Source: an uncultured Castellaniella sp.
Lineage (GTDB): Bacteria > Pseudomonadota > Gammaproteobacteria > Burkholderiales > Burkholderiaceae_B
Length of the DNA stretch: 64,000 nucleotides
Assembly (NCBI RefSeq): GCF_937988725.1
Contig: NZ_CALKHS010000001.1
Coordinates: 124,001-188,000 of the forward strand
Direction: 5' to 3'
Below the pieces are notes generated by a model. That model was given only the letters and a program-made list of their open reading frames with translations. It was not told the origin of the DNA and made no database searches. Numbering within the stretch: the stretch's first letter is position 1; each line of letters opens with the position of its first letter. Made by a program: the position numbers and the translations under genes. Below, piece by piece: positions 48,498 through 59,844 of this stretch.

Positions 48498-48518
48498 GCT
48501 TTCCAAAAGCTTTCAAAA
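48498..48518. promoter_or_regulatory. Tandem direct repeat upstream of tctC, candidate TctD site
   Basis: GCTTTCCAAAA (48498-48508) is followed immediately by GCTTTCAAAA (48509-48518). OmpR-type regulators such as TctD bind tandem ~10-bp repeats. The site is 82 nt before tctC and 59 nt before the divergent diguanylate cyclase gene. An ACCCTA element (48537-48542) is nearby. Confidence 0.45.
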
Positions 48519-48576
48519 TGCTGCGATCTCGGGATAACCCTAGTGGGAACGCCTCGATTCGACCGGCAGGGATTCA

Positions 48577-51378
48577 GTGTTAACACTCGCTGTTCAGATG
48601 CCACCGTTGGTGACACACTTTCACACAAAGCGGCCTCGGGTGAGGAATCGATTGAACAGGATCCTGTCCGTCGTGGTGGTGTTGTTGCTCGCAGGGCTGG
48701 GGGCCACGCTGGGGCTGGAGTCCTGGGATCGCTCGCGCCATGACGCCGCCGTCATGACCCAGGTCGGGCAGGAACTCGACCTGCATGCCCGCCGCCTGTC
48801 GGACGACCTGTATGCCCTGCTGGCCCTGAACCAGCGGCTGGCCGACACCCTGGCCGCCGTGCCGCCGGGACGGGAAGAACGGCCCTTTGCCGCGCTGGCG
48901 ATGCAGATGGTGCGCCAGCGGGCCGACATCCGCAGCGTCGTCTATGTCGACCGGCTGAAGATCACCCAGGTCCATCCCGTCGCCGGCAATGAGAACGTGA
49001 TCGGCATGGATTACAGCCTGCACCCGGAATTCATGGCCAAGATCCGGCAGATGATCCAGCAGCGGCTGCCGGTCATCGACGGCAGCGCCCGGCTGGTGCA
49101 GACCGGCAGGCCGGGCCTGATCGTGCGCACGCCGCTCTTTCTGGACGGCCCCCCGGGCAGTCCGCCCGCCTACCGGGGCATGGCGGCCCTGACGGTCGAT
49201 CTGGACAGAACCTTGGCGCAGGTGGGCCTGCAGGGTCCGGACGCCATGTTCGATCTGGCGATCCGCACGCGGCCGGTGGCGGATCAGCCTCCCCAGTTCC
49301 TGTACGGCGATGCGGGCCTGTTCGATCAGGCGCATGCCCAGGCGCGGATTTCCCTGCCCGACGGCGCCTGGACGCTGGCCGCCGTCCCTCGGCCGGACCT
49401 GGCTTACGACGGGGCGCGGCTCTGGCTCGTCCGGGGCGTGGGCGGCGGCCTGACCCTGGGGGCGGTGCTGCTCTTCCTGTACCGCTGCCACGTGCGGGCC
49501 GTGCGGCGGCAGGGCCAGAAGCCGGAAGCGGGACTGATGTCGCTGCGCATGCTTCTGCTGCTGGCGACCCTGATCCCCCTGCCGCTGATCGTCGGGCTGG
49601 CGGGCTGGCTGGTCTTCACCGCCTCCATCCAGACCGTGCAGCGCATGGAGCAGCAGCGGGTGGAGGAACTGGCCGGCCAGTTGCGGGGCAAGGTCGCGGC
49701 TTTCTTCGAAGTCCCCCGCGCCGCCGCCACCTTCAATGTCCGGCAGCTGCAGGATGGCCTGCTGTCGCTGGACGAGCGGACCCCCTTGCTGCACAGCTTC
49801 CTGCTGCAGCTGCGCCAGCAGCCCTTGCTGACGTATCTGTCCGTGGGCACCGTCGACGGCGGCTATCTGGCCGCCAGCCGCCCGCCCCATGAACCCGGGC
49901 AGAGCCTGCGGATCCTGGAAGCCGACCAGGCGGATGGCGGCGTGCTGCATCTCTTCCGGGTGGACGATGCCAATCGCCGCAGCACCCGGCTGCCGGCGGG
50001 CAATGCCCATTTCGATCCCCGCGCGCGCCCCTGGTTCAAGGCCGCCGTCGAGGCCGGCGCCCTGCACTGGTACATGGCGTATCAATACGACGTCCAGGCG
50101 CGTGACGGCGGCTACGACGACATGGGCATGGGGATGTCCGTGCCCCTGTACGACGACCGGCATCAATTGCTGGGCGTGCTGGCCGCCGACGTGGCCCTGA
50201 CGCAGATCAGCCGGTTCCTGGCGGCGGAAATGGGCGGCCTGGGCGGCATCTCCTTCCTGATGGAGCCCGATGGCCGCCTGCTGGCCAGTTCGGGGGGCGA
50301 GCCGATCTACGCCCAGCGCGACGGTCGGGCGCTGCGGGTGCGGGCCGTCGAGAGTCCGCAGCCCATGATCCAGCAGCTGGGCGCGGCCGTCCAGGAATCG
50401 GAGCGGCCGTTCGGACACCGGCGGATCACCGCGCAGGACCAGCGCTACCAGACCTACTGGCAGTCCATCCAGCTGCCCAACGGGCCTGTGCTGACCCTGG
50501 CGCTGGCCCTGCCGGAAAGCCGCTACGCGGTGCCGGTGGAACAATCCATCCAGCGCGTCGGGCTGCTCATCCTGGGATTCTGGGTGCTGGGGCTGATGGC
50601 GGCGTCGCTGGCGGCCTGGTGGCTGTCGCGGCCGCTGCGCTCTCTGATGCACTGGGCCCGGTGCCTGGCCGACGGTCAGTGGCAGCCCCCGCCGCGCGTG
50701 CACAGTCCCGTCAGGGAAGTCGTGCTGCTGGTGCGGACCCTGGGCAGCATGGCCGACCGGCTGCGCAGCCACCATCAGGCGCTGGAACAGCAGGTGGCCG
50801 AGCGCACCCGGGCCCTGGTGCTGGTCAACCAGCAGCTGACGGAACTCTCCGTCACGGACGGCCTGACCGGGGTGGCCAACCGCCGCCACTTCGACGAGGT
50901 GCTGGCGCAGGAATGGCAGCGGGCCCGTCGCGGCGGCTTCCCCGTCAGCCTTCTGATGATCGACGTGGACTGGTTCAAACGCTACAACGACGCCTACGGG
51001 CATCAGGCGGGGGATGCCATCCTGCGGCAGGTGGCGCAGGTGCTGCGCCAGACCTTCCGCCGTCCCGGCGACCTGGTGGCGCGGTACGGCGGCGAGGAAT
51101 TCGCCGTCATCCTGTCGGAAACGGAACGGGACGCGGCGTGCCGGATGGCCCGTCAGGTCTGCGATCGCATCGCCGGGCTGGGCCTGCCCCATGCGCATGG
51201 CCTGGGCGGCTGCGTGACGGTCAGCATCGGGGTGGCCAGCCTGGATGGCGGCGGCCAGTACACGGCCGCCTGGCTGATCGGCCAGGCCGACGGCGCCCTG
51301 TACCGGGCCAAGGCGGCCGGCCGCAACCGGGTGGAATGCGAGGCCTATTCCAGCCTGGCGCCGCAAACGGGGCCGTGA
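48577..51378 (+). CDS. Diguanylate cyclase with two tandem extracytoplasmic sensor domains
   Basis: The 933-residue protein has membrane helices near residues 26-46 and 286-305, bracketing a first ~240-residue periplasmic domain (Cache-like; RSVVYVDRLKITQVHPVAGNE). A second pair near 324-350 and 663-685 brackets another ~310-residue dCache-type domain (DPRARPWFKAAVEAG, MGMSVPLYDD). A HAMP-like segment and short coiled coil precede a GGDEF domain with RYGGEEF near residue 838 and an RPGD inhibitory site five residues upstream. It should be an active cyclase subject to product inhibition. GTG 48577 with AGGGA is preferred; ATG 48598 is an alternative. Confidence 0.88.
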   Translation: MLTLAVQMPPLVTHFHTKRPRVRNRLNRILSVVVVLLLAGLGATLGLESWDRSRHDAAVMTQVGQELDLHARRLSDDLYALLALNQRLADTLAAVPPGREERPFAALAMQMVRQRADIRSVVYVDRLKITQVHPVAGNENVIGMDYSLHPEFMAKIRQMIQQRLPVIDGSARLVQTGRPGLIVRTPLFLDGPPGSPPAYRGMAALTVDLDRTLAQVGLQGPDAMFDLAIRTRPVADQPPQFLYGDAGLFDQAHAQARISLPDGAWTLAAVPRPDLAYDGARLWLVRGVGGGLTLGAVLLFLYRCHVRAVRRQGQKPEAGLMSLRMLLLLATLIPLPLIVGLAGWLVFTASIQTVQRMEQQRVEELAGQLRGKVAAFFEVPRAAATFNVRQLQDGLLSLDERTPLLHSFLLQLRQQPLLTYLSVGTVDGGYLAASRPPHEPGQSLRILEADQADGGVLHLFRVDDANRRSTRLPAGNAHFDPRARPWFKAAVEAGALHWYMAYQYDVQARDGGYDDMGMGMSVPLYDDRHQLLGVLAADVALTQISRFLAAEMGGLGGISFLMEPDGRLLASSGGEPIYAQRDGRALRVRAVESPQPMIQQLGAAVQESERPFGHRRITAQDQRYQTYWQSIQLPNGPVLTLALALPESRYAVPVEQSIQRVGLLILGFWVLGLMAASLAAWWLSRPLRSLMHWARCLADGQWQPPPRVHSPVREVVLLVRTLGSMADRLRSHHQALEQQVAERTRALVLVNQQLTELSVTDGLTGVANRRHFDEVLAQEWQRARRGGFPVSLLMIDVDWFKRYNDAYGHQAGDAILRQVAQVLRQTFRRPGDLVARYGGEEFAVILSETERDAACRMARQVCDRIAGLGLPHAHGLGGCVTVSIGVASLDGGGQYTAAWLIGQADGALYRAKAAGRNRVECEAYSSLAPQTGP

Positions 51379-51385
51379 TTCCGCA

Positions 51386-52792
51386 TCAGGCGGCCGGGGC
51401 GGGGAAGACCAGGGACACCTCGCAGCCCTGCCCGGGGGACCGGATGCTCAGCGAACCCCCGTGGCGCTGCATGATGGTGTGCGCGATGGCCAGCCCCAGG
51501 CCTGCGCCATGGCTGTGCTTGCCGGCCTGGCCGCGGCGGAAGCGCCGTCCGGCCTTGCGGATGTCGGCGTCGGACATGCCGGGCCCCGTGTCGTGGACGC
51601 TCAGCACGGTCTGCCCGGGCGCGCGCAGGATGCGCAGGGTGATGGCGCCGCCCGCCGGCGTGTATTTGATGGCGTTGTCCATCAGGTTGACCACGGCCTC
51701 TCGCAGCAGCCATTCGATGCCCGGCACGACCGCGTTCAGTTCCGCGCCTTCCAGCGCGATGGACTGCTGTTTCTGCCGGGCCAGGCTGTAGAGCTGGCGG
51801 ATCACGTCCTGGGCCAGCGGCGTCAGGTCTACGGGCCGCAGGGTGTCGCTCCGGTCGTCGGCTTCCCGGGCGCGCGCCAGCGCCAGCAGCTGGGCCGCCG
51901 TGCGCTGGGCCTGGACCAGCCCCTGGCGCATGGCCAGCAGGGCGGTGCGGGCTTCGGCGGGGTCGGATTCCCGCAGCGCATAGTCCAGCTGGGTGTTCAG
52001 GACGGCCAGCGGCGTGCGCAGCTGGTGCGAGGCATCGTCCAGGAACTGGCGCTGCCGCCGGGCCTGCCGCGCGTGGCGAGCGACGTGCTGGTTCACGGCG
52101 CGCACCAGCGGCTGGACTTCGCGGGGCAGCTCCGGAGCCTGGATCGGGCTCAGGTCGTCGGCCTTGCGGCCCTTCAGGTTGCGGTACAGGCGCGTCAGGG
52201 GCCGCAATCCGATCAGCACGCCCAGGAAGATCAGGCCGGAGGACGCCAGCACTTCGATCACGTCGCGCGCGATGCTGCGCAGCATGATGTCGCGGATCAC
52301 GCTGTCGCGGCCGCTGCGGTCCTCGCCCACCATGACGACGACCCGCCCCTGCTTCTGTCCGTACAGCGGCGGCGTCATGGGACGGGCCAGCGCGGCGATG
52401 CGGATCGGCGTGCCCAGGTAGTCGCGGTCGTAGAACACCGGGACGCCCGACTGCAGGCGCTGATCGGGCAGGGGCAGTTCCTGGTTGCCGATGTCCGCCA
52501 GCCTGTCCTCGGTCAGGATGCGGTAGTACACCGCGTTGTTGGCCGTCAGTTCGAAGAATTCCAGCATCAGGTAGGGCAGCTCCACCGACAGGCCGCCGCT
52601 TTCCGTGGAGATGTTGTGGTCGATGGCCCGCAGGGCGCCGACCAGCGAACGGTCGTAGGCCAGGTCGATCTGGTTGTGCAGCTGGTGGCTGGAATACCAG
52701 AGCGCGATGCTCAGCACGGCCACCTGGGCCGGGATCAGGATCCACAGCAGCAGCGCCCGCAGGCTGTGCGACCGGGGCTCAGCCGAGGCCAT
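51386..52792 (-). CDS. tctE: Sensor histidine kinase TctE
   Basis: The 468-residue kinase has an N-terminal membrane helix, a periplasmic domain (~residues 40-175), and a second helix near 177. The dimerisation domain has a phospho-acceptor His in FLDDASHQLRTPLAVLNTQL. The ATPase domain has N box LREAVVNLMDNAIKYT, DTGPGMSD and GAGLGLAI. TctE senses extracellular carboxylates and phosphorylates TctD. Its start overlaps tctD by 14 nt, so they are co-translated. Confidence 0.94.
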   Translation of the reverse strand: MASAEPRSHSLRALLLWILIPAQVAVLSIALWYSSHQLHNQIDLAYDRSLVGALRAIDHNISTESGGLSVELPYLMLEFFELTANNAVYYRILTEDRLADIGNQELPLPDQRLQSGVPVFYDRDYLGTPIRIAALARPMTPPLYGQKQGRVVVMVGEDRSGRDSVIRDIMLRSIARDVIEVLASSGLIFLGVLIGLRPLTRLYRNLKGRKADDLSPIQAPELPREVQPLVRAVNQHVARHARQARRQRQFLDDASHQLRTPLAVLNTQLDYALRESDPAEARTALLAMRQGLVQAQRTAAQLLALARAREADDRSDTLRPVDLTPLAQDVIRQLYSLARQKQQSIALEGAELNAVVPGIEWLLREAVVNLMDNAIKYTPAGGAITLRILRAPGQTVLSVHDTGPGMSDADIRKAGRRFRRGQAGKHSHGAGLGLAIAHTIMQRHGGSLSIRSPGQGCEVSLVFPAPAA

Positions 52793-53462
52793 GGTCGACG
52801 GGTTCCAGGCAATAGCCCATGCCGCGCAGCGTGACGATCTGCGCCCCGGTGTCGCTCAGCTTCTTGCGCAGCCGGTGCACCAGGACCTCTATGGCTTCCA
52901 GATTGATGCTGGTGTCGTCCGGGCTGATGCGGTCCAGGATCTGCTGTTTGGTCACGGGCTCGCCGGCTTTCTGCATCAGCACTTTCAGGGCGGCGTATTC
53001 GCGCGGCGACAGGGCCAGGGGGACGTCGCGGTGCAGGAAGCGCTGGCTGCCGATGTCCAGCACCAGGTCGCCCAGCATCCAGCGGGGATGCTCGCGGCCG
53101 CGGCTGCGGCGGATCAGGGCGTTCAGCCGGGCTTCGAGTTCCTCGATGGCGAAGGGCTTCTGCATGAAGTCGTCGGCGCCTTCGTGCAGGGATCCGATGC
53201 GTTCGGCCATGGCGTCGCGCGCCGTCAGCACCAGCACGGGGCAGCGGTCGTCGCGGCTGCGCAGGCGGCGCAGGAATTCATGGCCGTTCATGCCCGGCAG
53301 GCCCAGGTCCAGCACGATGGCGTCGAATTCCTCGACCGCCAGGCGGCGTTCGGCCAGTTCGGCGTCGTCGGCCCAGTCGACCATGAAGCCGCCGTGCCGC
53401 GCCAGGCTGCGGGACAGCCAGTCGGCTAGTTCCGATTCGTCTTCGATGAGCAGGATGCGCAT
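52779..53462 (-). CDS. tctD: OmpR-family response regulator TctD
   Basis: The 227-residue regulator has a receiver domain with an acidic pair (IEDE), phospho-acceptor Asp in DAIVLDLGLPGMNG near residue 52, conserved Thr (LTARD) and Lys (MQKPF). The C-terminal winged helix contains LALSPREYAALKVLM and NLEAIEVLVHRLRKKL. It is expected to activate tctCBA and possibly affect the adjacent cyclase gene. Confidence 0.95.
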   Translation of the reverse strand: MRILLIEDESELADWLSRSLARHGGFMVDWADDAELAERRLAVEEFDAIVLDLGLPGMNGHEFLRRLRSRDDRCPVLVLTARDAMAERIGSLHEGADDFMQKPFAIEELEARLNALIRRSRGREHPRWMLGDLVLDIGSQRFLHRDVPLALSPREYAALKVLMQKAGEPVTKQQILDRISPDDTSINLEAIEVLVHRLRKKLSDTGAQIVTLRGMGYCLEPVDHGLG

Positions 53463-53528
53463 GGTGTCGATGATAGGTCGCGGCGGCGGCTTTGCCCAGT
53501 GTCCTGTCCGGCCGCTTCGCGCAGGGCG

Positions 53529-56390
<2,862 letters not shown>

Positions 56391-56478
56391 GCCGGTAGGG
56401 GAGTTCAGGTTCTTCAAAGGCCAACTTGCTACTATAACGCGCAGCCTCCCTTCATTCTCATTGCGGTATGCCCTGATC

Positions 56479-57678
56479 ATGTCGTCTCGTTCCTCCTCCC
56501 CGGGCTTGAAACTGACCGCCCTCGAACGGCGCAGCAGCGTGGCGCTGGCCACGCTGTTCGCGGCCCGCATGTTGGGCCTGTTCCTGCTGACCCCGATCTT
56601 CGCCGTGGCGGCCCGCACGCTGGCGGGCGGCGACGACCCGGTCCGCGTGGGGCTGGCCCTGGGGGCCTATGGCCTGACCCAGGCCGTGATGCAGATTCCG
56701 CTGGGCATGGCATCCGACCGCTATGGCCGGCGGCCCGTCATCGTGTTCGGCATGCTGCTGTTCGTCGTGGGCGGGATCATCTGCGCCCTGACCAACGACG
56801 TGGACTGGGTCACGGTCGGACGCGTGGTGCAGGGCCTGGGGGCCGTATCGGCCGCCATCACCGCCTGGATCGCCGACGCCACCCGGCCGGAAGTCCGCAC
56901 CCGCGCCATGGCCATGGTGGGCGGCTCCATCGGCATTTCCTTCGCCCTGTCGCTGGTGCTGTCGCCCCTGCTGGTGGGCGAATTCGGCCTGTCGGGCCTG
57001 TTCTGGGCCATCAGCCTGCTGGGTTTCGCCTGCCTGCTGATCGCCATGTTCTTCGTGCCCGACGTGCCCAAGTCCGAAGCCGACATCATCCAGGCCACCC
57101 CGCGCGACGTGCTGGCCCACCGCGACCTGCTGCGCCTGAATTTCGGCGTGTTCTGCCTGCATTTCATCCTGATGGCGCTGTTCATGGTGGCGCCCGGCCT
57201 GCTGGGCCGCCTGGGCGGCTTCGATTCCGCCAGCCTGTGGCAGGTATACCTGCCGGTGATCCTGGCGTCTTTCGTGCTGATGGTGCCGGCGGTGTTCTAC
57301 ACCGAAACCCGCAAGGCCCATAAGCCGGCCCTGGAATGGGCCGTGCTGGGGCTGGCCATCGTGCTGGGGGCGCTTCCCTGGCTGATGGATTCCTTCGCCC
57401 TGGTGGTGGCCGCCCTGATCGGCTTCTTCGTCTGCTTCAACATCCTGGAGGCCCTGCAGCCGTCCCTGGTGTCGCGGGTGGCGCCGCCCGCCTACAAGGG
57501 CCTGGCGCTGGGCTTCTACAACACCGCGCAGTCCCTGGGGGTGTTCGCCGGCGGCGTGCTGGGCGGCATCCTGGTGCGCGCGGGCGGCCCGTCCAGGGTG
57601 TTCTGGGTCGGCGCCATGCTGGCCGCGGTCTGGCTGTATACGGCGCGCGGGTTCAAGGAAATCCGGCCGGGGCGCTGA
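56479..57678 (+). CDS. MFS transporter (12-TM, YajR-like)
   Basis: The 399-residue protein has the MFS motif A region ([16 protein letters not shown]), preceded by [19 protein letters not shown], and 12 hydrophobic segments. ATG 56479 begins [19 protein letters not shown]. It is a probable H+-coupled drug or metabolite exporter; the substrate is not readable. An MFS gene divergent from uvrA is a common neighbourhood in Burkholderiales. Confidence 0.9.
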   Translation: MSSRSSSPGLKLTALERRSSVALATLFAARMLGLFLLTPIFAVAARTLAGGDDPVRVGLALGAYGLTQAVMQIPLGMASDRYGRRPVIVFGMLLFVVGGIICALTNDVDWVTVGRVVQGLGAVSAAITAWIADATRPEVRTRAMAMVGGSIGISFALSLVLSPLLVGEFGLSGLFWAISLLGFACLLIAMFFVPDVPKSEADIIQATPRDVLAHRDLLRLNFGVFCLHFILMALFMVAPGLLGRLGGFDSASLWQVYLPVILASFVLMVPAVFYTETRKAHKPALEWAVLGLAIVLGALPWLMDSFALVVAALIGFFVCFNILEALQPSLVSRVAPPAYKGLALGFYNTAQSLGVFAGGVLGGILVRAGGPSRVFWVGAMLAAVWLYTARGFKEIRPGR

Positions 57679-57702
57679 TCAGGGGCGGCCAGGCGGCGTC
57701 CG

Positions 57703-58479
57703 CTACCGGTACAGATGCGTCAGCGCGTGCTGTGACGGGTGGCTCCCCAGACTGGTCATGATGTCCTGGGCGGCATGCTTGAGCAGATCGGCGCATGTCT
57801 CGATGTGTTCGGGGGTGAAGCGGTCTTTGGGGCCGGATAATCCGATCGCCGCAATGACCTGCCCGGTGCCGTCGAAGATCGGGACGCCGATGCCGTGGAC
57901 CTCCTCGCGCCATTCCCCCGCATTCAGCGCATAGCCCTGGCGGCGTATCCGTTCGATTTCCTCCAGCATGGCCTCGGGGCTTGTGATCGTGGATGCCGTA
58001 TACGACTGCAGGTGCCGCGTGCTCCAGAGAATCGATTCGCGGCTTTTGAACGCCAGCATGGCCTTGCCGGTCGCCACGCAGTGGATGGGCGCCCTGCCGC
58101 CGATCTGGGAATAGGCGCGAATGGGGTTCGGGCTGTCGACCTTGTGCACGTAGACCACTTCATCCCTGTCCTGAATGGACAGATGGACGCTTTCGTCCGT
58201 CTGCTCGGCCAGGGATTCCATCAGATGGGCGGCGTGCAGGCGTAAATCGAGCTTGGACAGGACCGCCGACCCCAGTTCCCACAGCCGTATGGATGCGGTG
58301 TAGAAGCCGCTCTCGGGGTTCCTGATCACGTAATTGCCGTCGCTCAGCGCGCTCAGCAGCCGATGGACGTTGCTTTTGGTCAGGCTCAGCGCCCGCGCGA
58401 TTTCCGTCAGCGACAAGGGCGTGGAACTGTGCGCCAGGAGCTCGATGACCTGCAGCCCCTTGATCAAAGTATTGTTCAT
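57703..58479 (-). CDS. IclR-family transcriptional regulator
   Basis: The 258-residue regulator has an N-terminal winged helix (GLQVIELLAHSSTPLSLTEIA, LTKSNVHRLLSAL) and the IclR effector domain (IRLWELGSAVLSKLDLR, IGGRAPIHCVATGKAMLAF, GYALNAGEWREEVHGIGVPIFD, AAIGLSGPKDRF). It lies head-to-head with the CoA-transferase cluster and probably controls it in response to a pathway intermediate. Confidence 0.93.
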   Translation of the reverse strand: MNNTLIKGLQVIELLAHSSTPLSLTEIARALSLTKSNVHRLLSALSDGNYVIRNPESGFYTASIRLWELGSAVLSKLDLRLHAAHLMESLAEQTDESVHLSIQDRDEVVYVHKVDSPNPIRAYSQIGGRAPIHCVATGKAMLAFKSRESILWSTRHLQSYTASTITSPEAMLEEIERIRRQGYALNAGEWREEVHGIGVPIFDGTGQVIAAIGLSGPKDRFTPEHIETCADLLKHAAQDIMTSLGSHPSQHALTHLYR

Positions 58480-58486
58480 GTTGTTT

Positions 58487-58520
58487 CACAATATAGAACA
58501 GTTGTGTCTTATTTTAGAAC
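58487..58520. promoter_or_regulatory. Candidate IclR operator
   Basis: CACAA-N10-TTGTG (58487-58506) overlaps two direct TAGAAC repeats (58494-58499 and 58515-58520) spaced 21 bp, two helical turns. The AT-rich block, unusual for this GC-rich window, sits in the 87-bp gap between the divergent starts. Confidence 0.5.
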
Positions 58521-58566
58521 GACTTTAAGCTGCGGGCGTGGATTTCTTACGGGTCAAGGACATCTG

Positions 58567-59745
58567 ATGGATGAGTTGAACGAACGGGGACTGCCCCTGG
58601 CCGGTGTCAAGGTCGTTGAATTCTGTTCCGTGGCCGCGGGGCCGTTTTGCGGCATGCTGCTGGCCGATATGGGGGCGGACGTCGTCAAGGTCGAAGCGCC
58701 GGGCGGAGATTCGCTGCGGACATGGCCGCCGTTGACCGGGGGCTACAGCGAGAATTTCGCCTCCCTGAACCGGAACAAGCGTTCGGCCGTGCTGAATCTG
58801 AAGGACTCCGCCGATCTGTCTCTGGCCCGCCGGCTTGTGCTGGATGCCGACGTGGTGATCGAAAACAACCGGCCCGGCGTCATGAAGCGTCTGGGGCTCG
58901 ATTTCTCCAGCTTCCGGCGGCAGAGGCCCGACCTGGTCTACTGCTCGATTTCCGCTTACGGGCAGACGGGACCCAGGGCCGACGAAGGCGGGTTCGATCT
59001 GACGATCCAGGCGGCGGCGGGCGTCATGAGCGTGACGGGCGAGCCGCAGGGCTTGCCCGCCAAGTGCGGCGTGCCGGTGTCCGATTTCGCTTCCGGACTG
59101 TATGCGGCGTTCGCCATTGCCGCCAAGCTGGCGCATGTGCGCGCCGGCGGCGACGGCGCGCACATCGACGTGTCGATGTTTGGCTGCACACTGGGAATCG
59201 CCGCCTTGCAGACCAGCGAGTATTTCGGCGCGGGCCGGGACCCCGGACGGCTGGGGTCCGCGCATCCGCGCAACGCGCCGTATCAGGCTTACCAGGCGGC
59301 GGACGGGTATTTCGCGATCGCGGCGGGCAATCACAAACTCTGGGTGGCTGTCTGCGATGCGGTCGGCCTGGCCCATCTGCCCGAGGATCCGCGCTTCCTG
59401 ACGACGACGGATCGCGCCCGCCACCAGGCGGATCTCAAGGAAATCCTCGAGTCCCGCTTTCAGGAACAACCGGTCGATCACTGGATCGATGTATTCAACC
59501 GGGCCGGGGTGCCGCATGCGCGGATCAATACCTATTCCGCGGCGCTGGCCGACCCGCAGGTGGCGCACATGCAGTGGGTGCAGGCCCTGGATCTGCCCGG
59601 CGGAGCGCGAACGAAGACCTTCGTATCCCCCCTGAGGCTGGATGGCCGGGGACTGCCGGTGCGCCTGGGCCCGCCCGGCCTGGGCGAGCATACCGACAGC
59701 CTCCGCGCGGCTTTTTCCGCGAATCTGAGGGAAGCGAGATCGTGA
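58567..59745 (+). CDS. CoA-transferase family III (CaiB/BaiF) protein
   Basis: The 392-residue protein has the family opening LAGVKVVEFCSVAAGPFCGMLLADMGADVVKVE, then NRNKRSAVLNLK, a GVMKRLGLD segment, YCSISAYGQTGPRA and FDLTIQAAAGVMSVTGE. These enzymes move CoA between carboxylic acids. The residue expected to be the catalytic Asp is Gly here (HIDVSMFGCTLGI), as in some family subgroups. AAGGA precedes ATG 58567. It is the first gene of the IclR-linked cluster. Confidence 0.9.
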   Translation: MDELNERGLPLAGVKVVEFCSVAAGPFCGMLLADMGADVVKVEAPGGDSLRTWPPLTGGYSENFASLNRNKRSAVLNLKDSADLSLARRLVLDADVVIENNRPGVMKRLGLDFSSFRRQRPDLVYCSISAYGQTGPRADEGGFDLTIQAAAGVMSVTGEPQGLPAKCGVPVSDFASGLYAAFAIAAKLAHVRAGGDGAHIDVSMFGCTLGIAALQTSEYFGAGRDPGRLGSAHPRNAPYQAYQAADGYFAIAAGNHKLWVAVCDAVGLAHLPEDPRFLTTTDRARHQADLKEILESRFQEQPVDHWIDVFNRAGVPHARINTYSAALADPQVAHMQWVQALDLPGGARTKTFVSPLRLDGRGLPVRLGPPGLGEHTDSLRAAFSANLREARS

Positions 59746-59844
59746 GCGCGCTGGCGCCGTAGGCGGTGCGCCCCGGATCGAGCGAACTGCCCGGGGCTGT
59801 CCGGAAGGCCGTGATCGGGATTTGAGTGATAGGAGTGCAACAGC

